Shown: in pieces, positions 39,895 through 49,750 of the stretch
How the letters are laid out: every line of letters begins with the position of its first letter
How positions within the stretch are numbered: the stretch's first letter is position 1
From: Taylorella equigenitalis ATCC 35865
GTDB lineage: Bacteria; Pseudomonadota; Gammaproteobacteria; Burkholderiales; Burkholderiaceae_B
Length of the DNA stretch: 64,000 bases
Direction: 5' to 3'
Assembly: GCF_000276685.1 (NCBI RefSeq)
Contig: NC_018108.1
Location: forward strand, 1 to 64,000
Translations under genes and position numbers: made by a program
Notes under the pieces: model-generated
What the model was told of the DNA's origin: nothing
The model's database searches: none
What the model saw: the letters and a program-made list of their open reading frames with translations, nothing else

Positions 39895-40812
39895 TTAGTA
39901 AGAACTAAGTATTGCAGTAAGTAAAAAAGGTGTAATAAGTGTAAATGCAATGCCAATATACAAACCTTGTAAGGTATATTCAAATCCACAGGTCTTTCGA
40001 ATGATTGGTAGTGTTGTGTCCATTGCCGTACCGCCAGCTGTAGCTATAGCAGAGTCAGGATACTTGTGTCCTATAAAAAATATAACAAAAATACTTAATA
40101 GCTCACGGAACAAATCGGTCAGTAACATAGTAGCACCATACACTTCACCTATCTGACCAGCAACCATAGTTCCAGACAACGAAAACCATCCAAACCCACA
40201 GGAAAATAGCAATCCGTCCTTCCAAGAAAGCCCTAAAATTTGAGCGGTTATTACGCCCGTAATTAGACTAATTGTGGTGATTACAATAGGCATAAGTAAA
40301 ACTTTTTTCTTAAGTTGCCTAATCTTAAGCGGTGAAAATGTTATATCCACGCCGATTAAAAAAAGCATGATATACAAAAACACCATAGGAGCTGGCATCC
40401 AATTAGCAGATATGCCGTTAGAAACAAGAGAAATTGAGAATGTTAGGCCAGCTGATACAGAAGCTAATGCAAGAACCACTTCCAGAATGATATGTGAAAA
40501 TTTAATATCCTCACGTGTATCCTTTTTATTTGTGGCAGGCTTTTGTTTATAAATTATTGCCATCAGGGTGGCAATGCCCAATGACACAGACAAACTGAAT
40601 ATTAATGCATTCTTAATTATCGCACTAGGATTAGATAATTGTTCATAAACCAATCCAAACTCCCAGCCTATTGCAAAAAGCAATATCCAAACGAGAACAC
40701 CTAGTTTTAATACAGCAGGTTTTGTGAATTTACTAGGTACTGTTCTACCTACAAAAACACCCATTGCAATGGCTAGAAATAATGGAGAAATGGTTTGAAT
40801 TAAGTGGGTCAT
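39895..40812 (-). CDS. LysO-family lysine exporter
   Basis: A 305-residue integral membrane protein with eight or more helices that resembles LysO/YbjE, which exports lysine and toxic lysine analogues. The typical N-terminal bundle begins ISPLFLAIAMGVFVGRTVP, and the C-terminal part has GFGWFSLSGTMVAGQIGEVYGA near residue 205 and DTTLPIIRKTCG near 275. It lies divergent from a polar amino acid ABC importer, suggesting paired control of basic amino acid import and export. Two inverted copies of the ATTGCCA motif lie inside it (40556-40575). Confidence 0.85.
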   Translation of the reverse strand: MTHLIQTISPLFLAIAMGVFVGRTVPSKFTKPAVLKLGVLVWILLFAIGWEFGLVYEQLSNPSAIIKNALIFSLSVSLGIATLMAIIYKQKPATNKKDTREDIKFSHIILEVVLALASVSAGLTFSISLVSNGISANWMPAPMVFLYIMLFLIGVDITFSPLKIRQLKKKVLLMPIVITTISLITGVITAQILGLSWKDGLLFSCGFGWFSLSGTMVAGQIGEVYGATMLLTDLFRELLSIFVIFFIGHKYPDSAIATAGGTAMDTTLPIIRKTCGFEYTLQGLYIGIAFTLITPFLLTAILSSY

Positions 40813-40830
40813 AAATTGGCTTAGTTTAGG

Positions 40831-40850
40831 TATTTTTACTAATAAAAATA
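40831..40850. promoter_or_regulatory. Inverted repeat in the lysO/amino acid importer divergent region
   Basis: TATTTTTA and TAAAAATA, eight-base arms around CTAA, in the 111-base gap between the two divergent start codons. It could be an operator for a local or global amino-acid regulator; no specific regulator can be named. Confidence 0.4.
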
Positions 40851-40923
40851 ACTAGTATTTGTATTTTTTTTGTTAAATAATAATCGAATTAAAAGTATAT
40901 AGTTTTTTTGTAGGAGACTCACT

Positions 40924-41706
40924 ATGCGTTCACTTTTATTAACAGCAGGTTTGGTGTTAGGTCTTGCTTCAGTAGTACAAGCTAAGGATTTCACAGAACT
41001 CCGTATTGGTACTGAAACTGGTTATGTTCCTTTTGAATATAAAAACGAAAAAGGTGAGTTAATCGGTTTTGACATTGAAGTAGGTAATGCAATTTGCGAA
41101 AAACTTAAAGCTAAATGTACTTGGGTTGAGCAACCATTCGATGCCCTAATTCCAGGGTTGCAAGCACGCAAGTTCGATATCATTCACGCTTCTATTACAC
41201 ATAATGAAGCACGAGAAAAAGTGATCGACTTTACAGATGATGTATATGCTATTCCTACACAACTTATCGCTAAAAAAGGTTCAGGAATTGCAACTGAAGA
41301 TGACCTTAAAGGTAAGCGCCTTGGAGCACTTCAAGGTTCTGCACAGGAAGCATACGCACGTCGTGTTATCTCTAAAAAGGACGTGAAAGTTGTCTCTTAT
41401 AAAGAGCAACCACAAACTTTCATCGACTTAAAAGCAGGTCGTATCGATGCTGCTATCGTAGAAAAACCAAACGCTAATAGTGCGTTTATTGCCACTCCAG
41501 AAGGTGCAGACTACGAATTCGTAGGTCAACCTCTTGAACATGAACTTCTTAATAATCGTATCTCTATCGGTATCAGAAAAGGTGATAAAGACCTTAAAGA
41601 AGCTCTAGATAAAGCTATATCTGAACTTCGTGACGAAGGTAAAATTGCCGAAATTGCTAAAAAATACTTTAAAGAAGGCGAATTAGATCTTCTTAATAAA
41701 AAGTAG
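40924..41706 (+). CDS. Polar amino acid ABC transporter binding protein (ArgT/HisJ type)
   Basis: Periplasmic receptor for basic or polar amino acids. A 20-residue signal peptide ending VVQA precedes an SBP_bac_3 domain: RIGTETGYVPFEYKN at the mature start, GFDIEVGNAICEKLKAKC near residue 48, ASITHNEAREKVIDFTDD near 97, and LGALQGSAQEAYA near 130. These features match the lysine/arginine/ornithine or histidine group. The neighbouring LysO-like exporter makes lysine or arginine likely. A terminator separates it from the permease genes, which should make the receptor more abundant than the membrane components. Confidence 0.93.
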   Translation: MRSLLLTAGLVLGLASVVQAKDFTELRIGTETGYVPFEYKNEKGELIGFDIEVGNAICEKLKAKCTWVEQPFDALIPGLQARKFDIIHASITHNEAREKVIDFTDDVYAIPTQLIAKKGSGIATEDDLKGKRLGALQGSAQEAYARRVISKKDVKVVSYKEQPQTFIDLKAGRIDAAIVEKPNANSAFIATPEGADYEFVGQPLEHELLNNRISIGIRKGDKDLKEALDKAISELRDEGKIAEIAKKYFKEGELDLLNKK

Positions 41707-41726
41707 TTCCTTCCACTTAATAGGGT

Positions 41727-41765
41727 ACCCACTTGTTAATTATAATGAGTGGGTGCTTTTTTTGA
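41727..41765 (+). terminator. Terminator/attenuator between receptor and permease genes
   Basis: Stem ACCCACT/AGTGGGT (41727-41733 and 41748-41754) with a 14-base AT-rich loop, followed by GC and a run of seven T. Its position after the binding protein but within the operon suggests partial termination. Confidence 0.7.
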
Positions 41766-41783
41766 TTTTCAAGTTGTATAGTT

Positions 41784-42470
41784 ATGTTAGAAGGTTACGA
41801 AGGGCAGATCCTTCACGGAACAATTTCCACTATTGTTTTGGCCCTATCGTCTTTGGTCGTTGCCTTTTTGTTAGGCATGCTCACAGCGGTTGCTAAAGTA
41901 TTCGGAAATCGTTTTTTTAAATTTATCGCCACTCTTTACACGACTCTTATCCGTAGTGTTCCAGATTTGGTTTTAATGCTTTTGATATTTTTTGGTATTC
42001 AGATTTTATTAAATTCAATTACTGATGCTATTGGGGTAGACCAAATTGATCTTAATCCGTTTGTCACGGGTGTATTAACAATTGGGTTTGTGTACGGAGC
42101 GTTTTTTGGTGAAACTTTTCGTGGTGCATTCTTAGCTGTTCCAAAGGGTCAGTATGAAGCTTCTATAGCATATGGTCTTTCCCAGCACCGCACCATGTGG
42201 CATATTATGTTTCCTCAGATGATGAGGTATGCATTGCCAGGAGTGGGAAATAATTGGCTTATCGTACTTAAAGCTACTGCTTTGGTTTCAATTTTGGGTT
42301 TGCAGGATTTGGTTCTTGTTACTCAAGAAGCGGGTAGAGCCACTCAGAAGATGTTCCTATTTATATTTGTAGCTGGTGTTATTTATTTATTGCTTACTAC
42401 TATTTCGAATATTTTCTTGTATTGGCTTGAGCGGAGGTATTCAGCTGGAATTAAAGAGGTGGATATCTAA
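41784..42470 (+). CDS. Amino acid ABC transporter permease (HisQ type)
   Basis: Inner-membrane permease of 228 residues with the HEQRo/BPD_transp_1 architecture of amino acid importers: an initial LHGTISTIVLALSSLVVAFLLG helix, TTLIRSVPDLVLMLLIFFG near residue 50, and the EAA loop EASIAYGLSQHRTMWHIMFPQ near 120. It is the partner of the following HisM-type gene, whose ATG overlaps its last base. Confidence 0.92.
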   Translation: MLEGYEGQILHGTISTIVLALSSLVVAFLLGMLTAVAKVFGNRFFKFIATLYTTLIRSVPDLVLMLLIFFGIQILLNSITDAIGVDQIDLNPFVTGVLTIGFVYGAFFGETFRGAFLAVPKGQYEASIAYGLSQHRTMWHIMFPQMMRYALPGVGNNWLIVLKATALVSILGLQDLVLVTQEAGRATQKMFLFIFVAGVIYLLLTTISNIFLYWLERRYSAGIKEVDI

Positions 42471-43201
42471 TGAGCTTTTTTAATGATGTACTTACAGTAG
42501 CAAATGAATATTGGGAGCCTCTGATTTGGTGGGATGGAACCCAGTATTCTGGGTTGGCCATCACGCTTTGGACTTTATCCCTTTCTATATTTTTAGCTTT
42601 TATATTAGCATTGCCACTTTCACTTATGAGGGTTTCAAAAAACCCATTCATACGTGGTCCAATCTGGGTGTTTACATATGTATTTAGGGGCACGCCACTT
42701 TATATCCAGCTTTTATTGATATATAGCGGGTTTATAAGCCTTGAGTTTGTAAAAAATACTCCTGTATTACATAATTTTTTCTTTAGTGGATTTAATTGTG
42801 TAATTTTGGCTTTTACACTAAATACGCTTGCATACACTATAGAAATTTTTGCAGGATATATTAAGTCCACTCCTAGTGGTGAAATCGAGGCTGGACGTGC
42901 GTATGGTATGTCTAAGCCTCAAATTTATAAAAGGATAATTCTTCCATCGGCACTTAGGAGGGCATTGCCAGCATATAGTAACGAAGTTATTTTGATGCTT
43001 CATTCAACCACGATTGCATTTACTGCTACAGTGCCTGATATTCTTAAAGTGGCCCGTGATGCTATGAACGATACATATTTGACTATGGCTTCTTATACAG
43101 TTGCGGCCGTTATTTATATGGTTATGTCGTTTGTTATTGTTTGGATTTTTAGATTAATAGAACGTCGTGCTTTGGCCTTTTTGGCTTACGACAAAGAGTA
43201 G
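42470..43201 (+). CDS. Amino acid ABC transporter permease (HisM type)
   Basis: Second permease, 243 residues. The N-terminal cytoplasmic stretch is followed by helices with [19 protein letters not shown] near residue 68 and an EAA loop ([20 protein letters not shown]) near 145, both typical of HisM. It pairs with HisQ-like and HisP-like partners. The start overlaps the upstream stop by one base; the ATPase follows after five bases. Confidence 0.92.
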   Translation: MSFFNDVLTVANEYWEPLIWWDGTQYSGLAITLWTLSLSIFLAFILALPLSLMRVSKNPFIRGPIWVFTYVFRGTPLYIQLLLIYSGFISLEFVKNTPVLHNFFFSGFNCVILAFTLNTLAYTIEIFAGYIKSTPSGEIEAGRAYGMSKPQIYKRIILPSALRRALPAYSNEVILMLHSTTIAFTATVPDILKVARDAMNDTYLTMASYTVAAVIYMVMSFVIVWIFRLIERRALAFLAYDKE

Positions 43202-43206
43202 GGATT

Positions 43207-43974
43207 ATGTATAAATTAGACGTACAGGATATTCATAAGTCATATGGACAAAATGAGGTTCTAAAAGGTGTATCACTTCAGGCTAAAGCAGGTGATGTTA
43301 TAGCGATAATTGGATCTTCTGGATCAGGTAAAAGTACTTTTTTAAGATGTATTAATTTTTTGGAATATCCAGATTCAGGAACCATCACATTGATGGGAGA
43401 GTCTTTAGGTATGCAAAAAGATTCTAAAGGTAAAACTCGTGTGACCGATGCAGCTCAACTTCAGCGTTTTCGTACAAAACTTGCTATGGTTTTCCAGCAT
43501 TTCAATCTTTGGGCTCATATGAATGTTTTGGATAATATAACGGAAGCACCTATTCATGTTTTAGGATTAAATAAAGCAGAGGCTGTAGAGAGAGCTAGAA
43601 AGTATTTGCAAAAAGTTGGACTACCAGAGGACGTTGAGAAAAAATACCCATCTCAGTTGTCTGGTGGTCAGCAGCAGCGTGTAGCTATAGCACGTGCTCT
43701 TGCTATGGAACCTGAGGTAATGTTGTTTGACGAACCTACATCAGCACTTGATCCTGAACTTGTGGGTGAGGTTCTAAAAGTTATGCAGCAACTTGCTGAA
43801 GAAGGTCGAACCATGATTGTGGTTACGCATGAGATGGGGTTTGCTAGAAATATTGCCACTCAAGTTATGTTTTTACATAAAGGTGTGGTTGAGGAATCTG
43901 GTACTCCTGAAGAAGTTTTCAACAATACGAAGAGCCCTAGACTTCAACAATTCTTATCGGGTAATCTCAAGTAG
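43207..43974 (+). CDS. Amino acid ABC transporter ATPase (HisP type)
   Basis: ATPase of the polar amino acid importer, 255 residues. Walker [10 protein letters not shown] at about residues 37-45, the Q-loop VFQHFNLW near 97, signature LSGGQQQR near 150, Walker [13 protein letters not shown] near 170, and the switch VVTHEMGFA near 205. The extra segment between Walker A and the Q-loop, containing a short acidic and basic insert, is typical of HisP. It completes the receptor-permease-permease-ATPase operon. Confidence 0.94.
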   Translation: MYKLDVQDIHKSYGQNEVLKGVSLQAKAGDVIAIIGSSGSGKSTFLRCINFLEYPDSGTITLMGESLGMQKDSKGKTRVTDAAQLQRFRTKLAMVFQHFNLWAHMNVLDNITEAPIHVLGLNKAEAVERARKYLQKVGLPEDVEKKYPSQLSGGQQQRVAIARALAMEPEVMLFDEPTSALDPELVGEVLKVMQQLAEEGRTMIVVTHEMGFARNIATQVMFLHKGVVEESGTPEEVFNNTKSPRLQQFLSGNLK

Positions 43975-43977
43975 TTA

Positions 43978-44805
43978 ATGTCATTATTTTCTATTGGTAT
44001 TCTCTTACTTTTAGGATGTTTTGGTGGCCTTATGGCTGGACTCCTAGGGGTTGGTGGGGGGATGGTTCTCGTCCCCTTTTTAACGTCTCTTTTTTCTACT
44101 TTTCATAATCTTCCTCAGCAATATATCGTACACATATCCATAGCTACCGCTATGGCCACAATTATGTTTACATCTTTATCTAGTATGAGAGCACATCATC
44201 TTAGGGGTGGTGTTAGATGGGATATTTTCATAAAGTTTGTACCTGGGATTCTGATAGGTGGATTATTATCTGGTGGTGTAATTTTTAAGATGATTGATAT
44301 TGGATGGCTTGCACTCGTTTTTGCGATATTTGTTAGTTATTCTGGTTTCAATATGTTTAGAAAAAAATCCGAAGAGGTTAGTACTAGAGCATTGCCACCT
44401 GCATATGTAATTGCACTAGTAGGTGTTGGGATAGGGTTGATATCAGGCATTGTTGGGGCAGGCGGTGGGTTCTTAACAGTTCCCTTTTTAGTGTGGTGTA
44501 GTGTTCCTATGCGTAATGCTGTTGGGACCTCTGCTGCTTGTGGGTTCCCTATTGCAGTGTCTAATGTTATCGGATATATATATGGGGGAATGAGTGAAAT
44601 TGGAGTTCAAAATGGGTTGGTCGGGTTTGTTTATTGGCCAGCACTTTTGGCTTTGATTTCTATGAGTGTGATTTTTGCACCGATTGGGGCGAAGTTAGCT
44701 CACTCATTGCCAGTAAATACTTTGAGAAAAGTGTTTGCTGTTTTGTTATTTTTTCTCGCCCTTCTTATGCTTAAGCGATCGTTGCTTGAGTTTGGGCTTA
44801 TATGA
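43978..44805 (+). CDS. TauE/SafE family sulfite exporter-like permease
   Basis: A 275-residue membrane protein with about eight helices and the duplicated TauE/SafE motif: LGCFGGLMAGLLGVGGGMVLVPFL at the start and VGVGIGLISGIVGAGGGFLTVPFLVW in the middle. Family members export sulfite, sulfoacetate or other anions; the substrate cannot be assigned here. The ATG begins three bases after the hisP-like stop, so it may share that transcript although no functional link is obvious. Confidence 0.9.
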   Translation: MSLFSIGILLLLGCFGGLMAGLLGVGGGMVLVPFLTSLFSTFHNLPQQYIVHISIATAMATIMFTSLSSMRAHHLRGGVRWDIFIKFVPGILIGGLLSGGVIFKMIDIGWLALVFAIFVSYSGFNMFRKKSEEVSTRALPPAYVIALVGVGIGLISGIVGAGGGFLTVPFLVWCSVPMRNAVGTSAACGFPIAVSNVIGYIYGGMSEIGVQNGLVGFVYWPALLALISMSVIFAPIGAKLAHSLPVNTLRKVFAVLLFFLALLMLKRSLLEFGLI

Positions 44806-44824
44806 TTTTTTTAAAGGAAGTTAT

Positions 44825-45208
44825 ATGAAAAAAGTAAATTTTGCTCTCGTTACTTTGGCTTTATGTGCTGGTTGTGCATCTCAAGCGAATACTAATTCTA
44901 ATATGAGTGATAGCGGTATGATGGCTAAAGAGGAGCTACAAAAATACATTTACCTTTGTGAAAATAGTAAAACTATGCAAGTGGTATATGTAAATACTGA
45001 GAAAGAATCTTATGCACTTATTACAGACATGGACGAAATTATTCCTCTACAAAATACTCCTAGTGCTTCGGGAGCTGTTTATACTGCTATGGGTTCAAAC
45101 TATGATTACTCATTAGTAACTAAGGGGGAGGAAGCTTCTTTAGAGTCTGGCGGCAAAGCGGTGCTTAAAGATTGTAAAATCTCTAACAAAGTAAAACTTT
45201 ATAAGTAA
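44825..45208 (+). CDS. MliC-family lysozyme inhibitor lipoprotein
   Basis: A 127-residue lipoprotein with signal peptide and lipobox-like ALCAGC, then an MliC-like beta-barrel domain (YLCENSKTMQVVYVNTEKESYALI...IIPLQNTPSASGAVYTAMG...VTKGEEASLESGGKAVLKDCKI). MliC-type lipoproteins inhibit C-type lysozyme at the outer membrane and protect from host lysozyme. The ATG at 44825 has AAGGAAG before it. A longer frame opens upstream to 44735 but lies within the TauE gene and lacks a signal sequence at that start. Confidence 0.85.
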   Translation: MKKVNFALVTLALCAGCASQANTNSNMSDSGMMAKEELQKYIYLCENSKTMQVVYVNTEKESYALITDMDEIIPLQNTPSASGAVYTAMGSNYDYSLVTKGEEASLESGGKAVLKDCKISNKVKLYK

Positions 45209-45214
45209 TTTAAT

Positions 45215-45634
45215 ATGAGAGTTAACCGACACGACCCTGTACAGCACGTACTTAATTTTATTTTTTTCTATTTGTTATTATGCGTGGTGGTTACTGCGGT
45301 CTTCGCGTTAACTCTTTTATTTAAAAATGATTTTAATATACAGCTCAATAATCTAATTAGGCTACTTCTCTATACCCTCGGATACATCGTACCAGTTATG
45401 TCTGTGCCAGCATTTTTGGTTGCTGTTGGATCTTATTTTTTATTGAACAAAGGCACCACAAAGAAAAACTTAATGCTCTGGAGTGCGGGCGGTGCGGTGA
45501 TTATTGCTATATATGATTACTTTAGCAAATCATTTCCAGAATTATGGTGGCTTTCAGGCTTAATTATGGGGCTATTTTTCTACTTTACATTAATTAGATT
45601 GTCCGTAGATCAAACATTACCCCAAGACAAATAG
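45215..45634 (+). CDS. Small four-TM membrane protein
   Basis: Not recognised. A 139-residue integral membrane protein with four predicted transmembrane segments (about residues 12-36, 46-74, 85-103 and 110-130) and short charged loops. It begins six bases after the MliC-like gene. The last 41 bases overlap the 3' end of ubiA on the other strand. Confidence 0.65.
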   Translation: MRVNRHDPVQHVLNFIFFYLLLCVVVTAVFALTLLFKNDFNIQLNNLIRLLLYTLGYIVPVMSVPAFLVAVGSYFLLNKGTTKKNLMLWSAGGAVIIAIYDYFSKSFPELWWLSGLIMGLFFYFTLIRLSVDQTLPQDK

Positions 45635-46541
45635 CAACTAGCAAAAGCACATTTACAAACAAATTATCTTTAAATAATTGAAAGTTACCAGCTGGGTTAT
45701 CTACTTCAAATCTTTTTAATTGACCATAGAGTGCAAAGGCTACTACAGTTAAAAATACAAAATATCCCCAACTCATATAAAGCAGATAACCAGCAATCAA
45801 CCAGCACAACACAGATACAATATAGAACCCAGATATCCATTTCTTACCTTCAGATCCGAAATATCTTGCGGTTGATTTAAGCCCTAATTTTGTATCAAAC
45901 TCTACATCACAATAAGCATAAAAAGTATCATAAGCTAGATGCCAAGATACAACACCAAGGTACATCAAAAACGCACCAAAAGGAATTTCATTAATCGTAT
46001 CTGACCAAGCCATAAGCATGCCCCAATTAAATGTTATGCCTAGAATAATCTGTGGCCAGAAAGTAAATCTTTTGCCTAGTGGATAAATAATCACTAAAGG
46101 TACCAATGCAAGTGCAAGTAGTATCGAATACGTGTTTAGGAAAAAAAGCAACAAGCACGCAATAAGCATAAGGACTACAAAAAAGATTATCGCTTGCCTT
46201 AAGGTGATTTGACCTGATGTTAGTGGTCTAAGGCGTGTCCTCTCCACGTGCTTATCGAAATCTCGATCCCAAATATCATTTATTGCACATCCAGCACTTC
46301 TAAGTAAAACAGTACCTAACATAAAGACTATTGTTCTTTTTATGTTTGGCAATGTTCCAGCCGCCTGCACTAGTGCCATAAATGTAGTTATGAGTGCAAA
46401 CCAAGTTCCTGCAGGCCTATCAAGACGAGCTAACCGTGCATATGGAACCCATGATTTAGGTAGGTATTGTGTAAGCCAATCATCTTGTGCTATATCGCTA
46501 AGGTCAGTATTTTCCTTGTGATTAATTGAAGTTTGGTCCAT
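45594..46541 (-). CDS. ubiA: 4-hydroxybenzoate polyprenyltransferase
   Basis: Integral-membrane prenyltransferase that joins a polyprenyl chain to 4-hydroxybenzoate in ubiquinone biosynthesis. The two Asp-rich motifs are present: NDIWDRDFDKHVERTRLRPL near residue 90 and YDTFYAYCDVEFDTKLGLKSTA near 205. The chain is 315 residues with about eight helices, the normal UbiA length. It is transcribed divergently from the antiporter gene. Confidence 0.95.
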   Translation of the reverse strand: MDQTSINHKENTDLSDIAQDDWLTQYLPKSWVPYARLARLDRPAGTWFALITTFMALVQAAGTLPNIKRTIVFMLGTVLLRSAGCAINDIWDRDFDKHVERTRLRPLTSGQITLRQAIIFFVVLMLIACLLLFFLNTYSILLALALVPLVIIYPLGKRFTFWPQIILGITFNWGMLMAWSDTINEIPFGAFLMYLGVVSWHLAYDTFYAYCDVEFDTKLGLKSTARYFGSEGKKWISGFYIVSVLCWLIAGYLLYMSWGYFVFLTVVAFALYGQLKRFEVDNPAGNFQLFKDNLFVNVLLLVAICLGVMFDLRTI

Positions 46542-46602
46542 TTAATTTTGGTAAAATCTAAGATTACTTATTTTATGCGTATTCTAAACATAGGAGTATA
46601 TT

Positions 46603-47895
46603 TTGGCTAGCACTATAGAAGTAATTGCCACCGTATTATTTGCTATAGCTATTATTCATACTTTCTCAGTACCTGTTTTCGCAAAACTCTCCCACAAAGG
46701 TGGACCGCATGCTGGAATCTGGCACTTATTTGCAGAAGTAGAAGCGGTTTTTGGTATTTGGGCTACGATTCTTTTAATTTTTATGATTCTTACAAACGGC
46801 TTTCATGAGTCGATTGCTTACTTAGAATCTAGAAATTTTACCGAACCATTATTTGTATTTGTAATTATGGTCGTTGCAGCCAGCCGACCGATAGTTGTTC
46901 TAGTTAGAAATATTGTTAAGTTTTTAGCTGAAAAACTTCCCTTTAGAACTGAGGTAGCTAGTTTTTTTATTACACTTAGCCTAGTTCCTTTGTCTGGGTC
47001 TTTAATCACAGAGCCTGCAGCTATGACACTTGCGGCCTTTATGCTTAAAGAGGGCTTCTTTGCACGTACCGGTAATACAAGATTTAAATATATGGTTATC
47101 GGTACTTTATTTGTAAATATTTCTATAGGTGGTGTGCTTACTGCTTATGCCGCACCTCCCGTTCTTATGGTTGCTGGATCATTTGGTTGGGATACTCAGT
47201 ACATGCTTACACACTTTGGATGGAAGGCATTTTTAGCGATTATGATTAATACAAGCATAATTACTTTTATTGCCAAAAAGGATATCATCCTAAATTCATC
47301 ATCCAGTATTAAAAACCACTACAGACATAGAATTTTAGATAGAGAAAAACCGCTACCAGAGATTCCTATCCCCGTTACTATTATTCATGTAGTTTTCTTG
47401 GTTGCTGTAGTTTTGACTTCACATCATATAGTTGTATTTATTGGCCTACTTCTGTTGTTTATTGGTTTCTGTGATGCATATAGCCGTTATCAAAGACCGT
47501 TGCTCATTCGTGAAGGGCTAATGGTGGGCTTTTTCTTGGCAGGACTTATTATTTTAGGTGGTCTTCAAAAATGGTGGCTACAGGAAGTTTTATCTGCATT
47601 ATCTCCTAAGGAATTATTTTGGGGTACTACATTCTTAACTGCCTTGACAGATAATGCGGCTTTAACCTATTTTGGGTCTTTAGTTGACGGAACATCCCAA
47701 GTTTGGAAGTATATGCTTGTCGCAGGTGCAGTTACTGGTGGCGGTTTGACAGTTATCGCAAATGCACCTAACCCAGCAGGTTTCTCAATTCTAAGGCATC
47801 ATTTCCCAAATAATGCTATTTCTCCACAATACTTAGTTTTAGCGGCTATTGTGCCTACGCTTATCGCTGCTGGACTATTCCTTCTTCCATCCTAA
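46603..47895 (+). CDS. Putative Na+/H+ antiporter family membrane protein (DUF1504)
   Basis: A 430-residue protein with about 11 hydrophobic helices. Its start ([49 protein letters not shown]) and the internal [29 protein letters not shown] near residue 130 match the putative Na+/H+ antiporter family PF07399. The start is most likely TTG at 46603, preceded by AGGAG. It stands 14 bases before aspS. Ion specificity is unproven. Confidence 0.82.
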   Translation: MASTIEVIATVLFAIAIIHTFSVPVFAKLSHKGGPHAGIWHLFAEVEAVFGIWATILLIFMILTNGFHESIAYLESRNFTEPLFVFVIMVVAASRPIVVLVRNIVKFLAEKLPFRTEVASFFITLSLVPLSGSLITEPAAMTLAAFMLKEGFFARTGNTRFKYMVIGTLFVNISIGGVLTAYAAPPVLMVAGSFGWDTQYMLTHFGWKAFLAIMINTSIITFIAKKDIILNSSSSIKNHYRHRILDREKPLPEIPIPVTIIHVVFLVAVVLTSHHIVVFIGLLLLFIGFCDAYSRYQRPLLIREGLMVGFFLAGLIILGGLQKWWLQEVLSALSPKELFWGTTFLTALTDNAALTYFGSLVDGTSQVWKYMLVAGAVTGGGLTVIANAPNPAGFSILRHHFPNNAISPQYLVLAAIVPTLIAAGLFLLPS

Positions 47896-47909
47896 TTGGA
47901 GCATTTTCT

Positions 47910-49706
47910 ATGACTCGTACTTGCTATGTTGGCAAAGTAAATACTGAATATTTAAATAAGACCGTAACTTTATACGGCTGGTGTCATCGTCGTCGTGACC
48001 ACGGCGGAGTAATTTTTTTAGACCTTCGTGATCGTGAAGGTTTGGCACAAATAGTGTTTGACCCAGATAATGAAGAAGCCTTCAAAATTGCAGAGACTAT
48101 TCGCAATGAGTATTGTGTTAGGGTTACAGGACTAGTAAGAAATCGCCCTGAAGGGACTATAAATAAGGATTTATATTCTGGTGAGATTGAAGTTCTTTGT
48201 AAGGAAGTTGAAATTCTAAATCCTTCAGTGACACCTCCATTCCAACTTGATGATGAAAATCTTTCAGAGACTATTCGATTGACTCACAGAATCATAGATC
48301 TTCGTCGCCCAGTTATGCAAAACAATATGATGTTGCGCTACAGGGTTGCTATTGAATCTAGAAAATTTTTGGATGAGCTTGGGTTTATCGATATAGAGAC
48401 ACCAATGCTTACACGTTCAACTCCAGAAGGTGCACGCGATTATTTGGTTCCTTCTAGGGTGCATGATGGGCAGTTTTATGCATTGCCACAATCTCCTCAA
48501 TTATTTAAGCAAATGCTTATGGTTGCGGGTTATGACAGATACTATCAAATCACTAAGTGCTTCCGCGATGAGGATTTGCGTGCCGATCGTCAGCCAGAAT
48601 TTACACAGATAGACTGCGAAACTTCATTCCTTAATGAAAAAGAAATACGTGATATTTTTGAAGCTATGATGCGCCATGTATTCAAAGCGGTTAAGGGCAT
48701 TGAGCTTGCAGATCCGTTCCCTGTTATGACTTGGGATGAGGCGATGGGTCGCTTTGGTTCTGATAAACCCGATATGCGTATTTCTTTAGAGTTTACTGAA
48801 CTGACTGAACTTATGAAGTCTGTGGATTTTAAAGTATTCCAATCTGCGGCTAATATGGTTGGAGGTCGTGTTGTGGCATTGAGAGTTCCTGGTGGAGGAG
48901 CTCTATCAAGAAAAGAAATTGATGAATATACTCAATTTGTGGGTATTTATGGAGCAAAAGGTTTAGCTTATATCAAAGTGAATTCTGTTGCTCAAGGTCG
49001 TGAAGGGTTGCAATCTCCAATCGTTAAAAATATAGATGATGCTACGTTAAGTGAGATTATTACTCGCTCTGGAGCTCAGGATGGAGATTTGCTTTTCTTC
49101 GGAGCTGATAAAGCGAAAATTGTTAATGATGCGATGGGTGCTCTAAGGGTTAAATTAGGGCTTAGCGATTTTGCTAAAGAGCATGGATTTTTTGAAGCTG
49201 GTTGGAAGCCACTTTGGGTTGTTGACTTTCCTATGTTTGAGTACGATGAAGAGGAAGGTCGTTATACAGCTGCTCATCATCCGTTCACAAGTCCAAAAGA
49301 TGGACATGAAGATTTACTTGAGTCTGATCCATCTAAAGCCTATGCTAAAGCATATGATATGGTTTTAAACGGTTGGGAAGTTGGTGGTGGATCCGTGCGT
49401 ATCCACAAAGAAGAAGTTCAAAGCAAAGTTTTCAGGGCATTAAAAATTGGACCTGATGAAGCTAGAGAAAAATTTGGCTTCTTGTTAGATGCATTGCAAT
49501 ATGGAGCTCCGCCACATGGCGGGCTTGCGTTTGGATTGGATAGGTTGGTGACTTTAATGGCGGGTGCAGAATCTATCAGAGATGTAATTGCCTTTCCTAA
49601 AACTCAAAGGGCTCAAGACCTATTGGTTCAAGCTCCTTCAGAAGTTGATGAGAAACAACTTCGTGAGTTACATATAAGACTTCGTAATCCCGTAGTCGTA
49701 CAGTAA
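47910..49706 (+). CDS. aspS: Aspartyl-tRNA synthetase
   Basis: Class II synthetase charging tRNA(Asp) and, in bacteria that lack AsnRS, often tRNA(Asn) too. The 598-residue chain has the N-terminal OB fold ([20 protein letters not shown] near residue 22), class II motif 2 ([25 protein letters not shown] near 210), the bacterial GAD insertion near 300-420, and motif 3 ([10 protein letters not shown] near 530). The GAD domain identifies the bacterial type. A terminator follows. Confidence 0.97.
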   Translation: MTRTCYVGKVNTEYLNKTVTLYGWCHRRRDHGGVIFLDLRDREGLAQIVFDPDNEEAFKIAETIRNEYCVRVTGLVRNRPEGTINKDLYSGEIEVLCKEVEILNPSVTPPFQLDDENLSETIRLTHRIIDLRRPVMQNNMMLRYRVAIESRKFLDELGFIDIETPMLTRSTPEGARDYLVPSRVHDGQFYALPQSPQLFKQMLMVAGYDRYYQITKCFRDEDLRADRQPEFTQIDCETSFLNEKEIRDIFEAMMRHVFKAVKGIELADPFPVMTWDEAMGRFGSDKPDMRISLEFTELTELMKSVDFKVFQSAANMVGGRVVALRVPGGGALSRKEIDEYTQFVGIYGAKGLAYIKVNSVAQGREGLQSPIVKNIDDATLSEIITRSGAQDGDLLFFGADKAKIVNDAMGALRVKLGLSDFAKEHGFFEAGWKPLWVVDFPMFEYDEEEGRYTAAHHPFTSPKDGHEDLLESDPSKAYAKAYDMVLNGWEVGGGSVRIHKEEVQSKVFRALKIGPDEAREKFGFLLDALQYGAPPHGGLAFGLDRLVTLMAGAESIRDVIAFPKTQRAQDLLVQAPSEVDEKQLRELHIRLRNPVVVQ

Positions 49707-49709
49707 TTT

Positions 49710-49735
49710 AAAGCCCACAATAGTGGGCTTTTGCA
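49710..49735. terminator. Bidirectional terminator between aspS and the lipoprotein gene
   Basis: Stem AAAGCCCAC/GTGGGCTTT with loop AATA (49710-49731), then TTGCAC. It lies between two convergent stop codons and could end both transcripts. Confidence 0.85.
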
Positions 49736-49750
49736 CATGTAGATTTTAGG

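Noticed and set aside
44735-44824. N-terminal extension of the MliC-like lipoprotein
   Set aside because: It would lie inside the TauE/SafE gene and hide the lipoprotein signal peptide; the ATG at 44825 has a proper ribosome-binding site.
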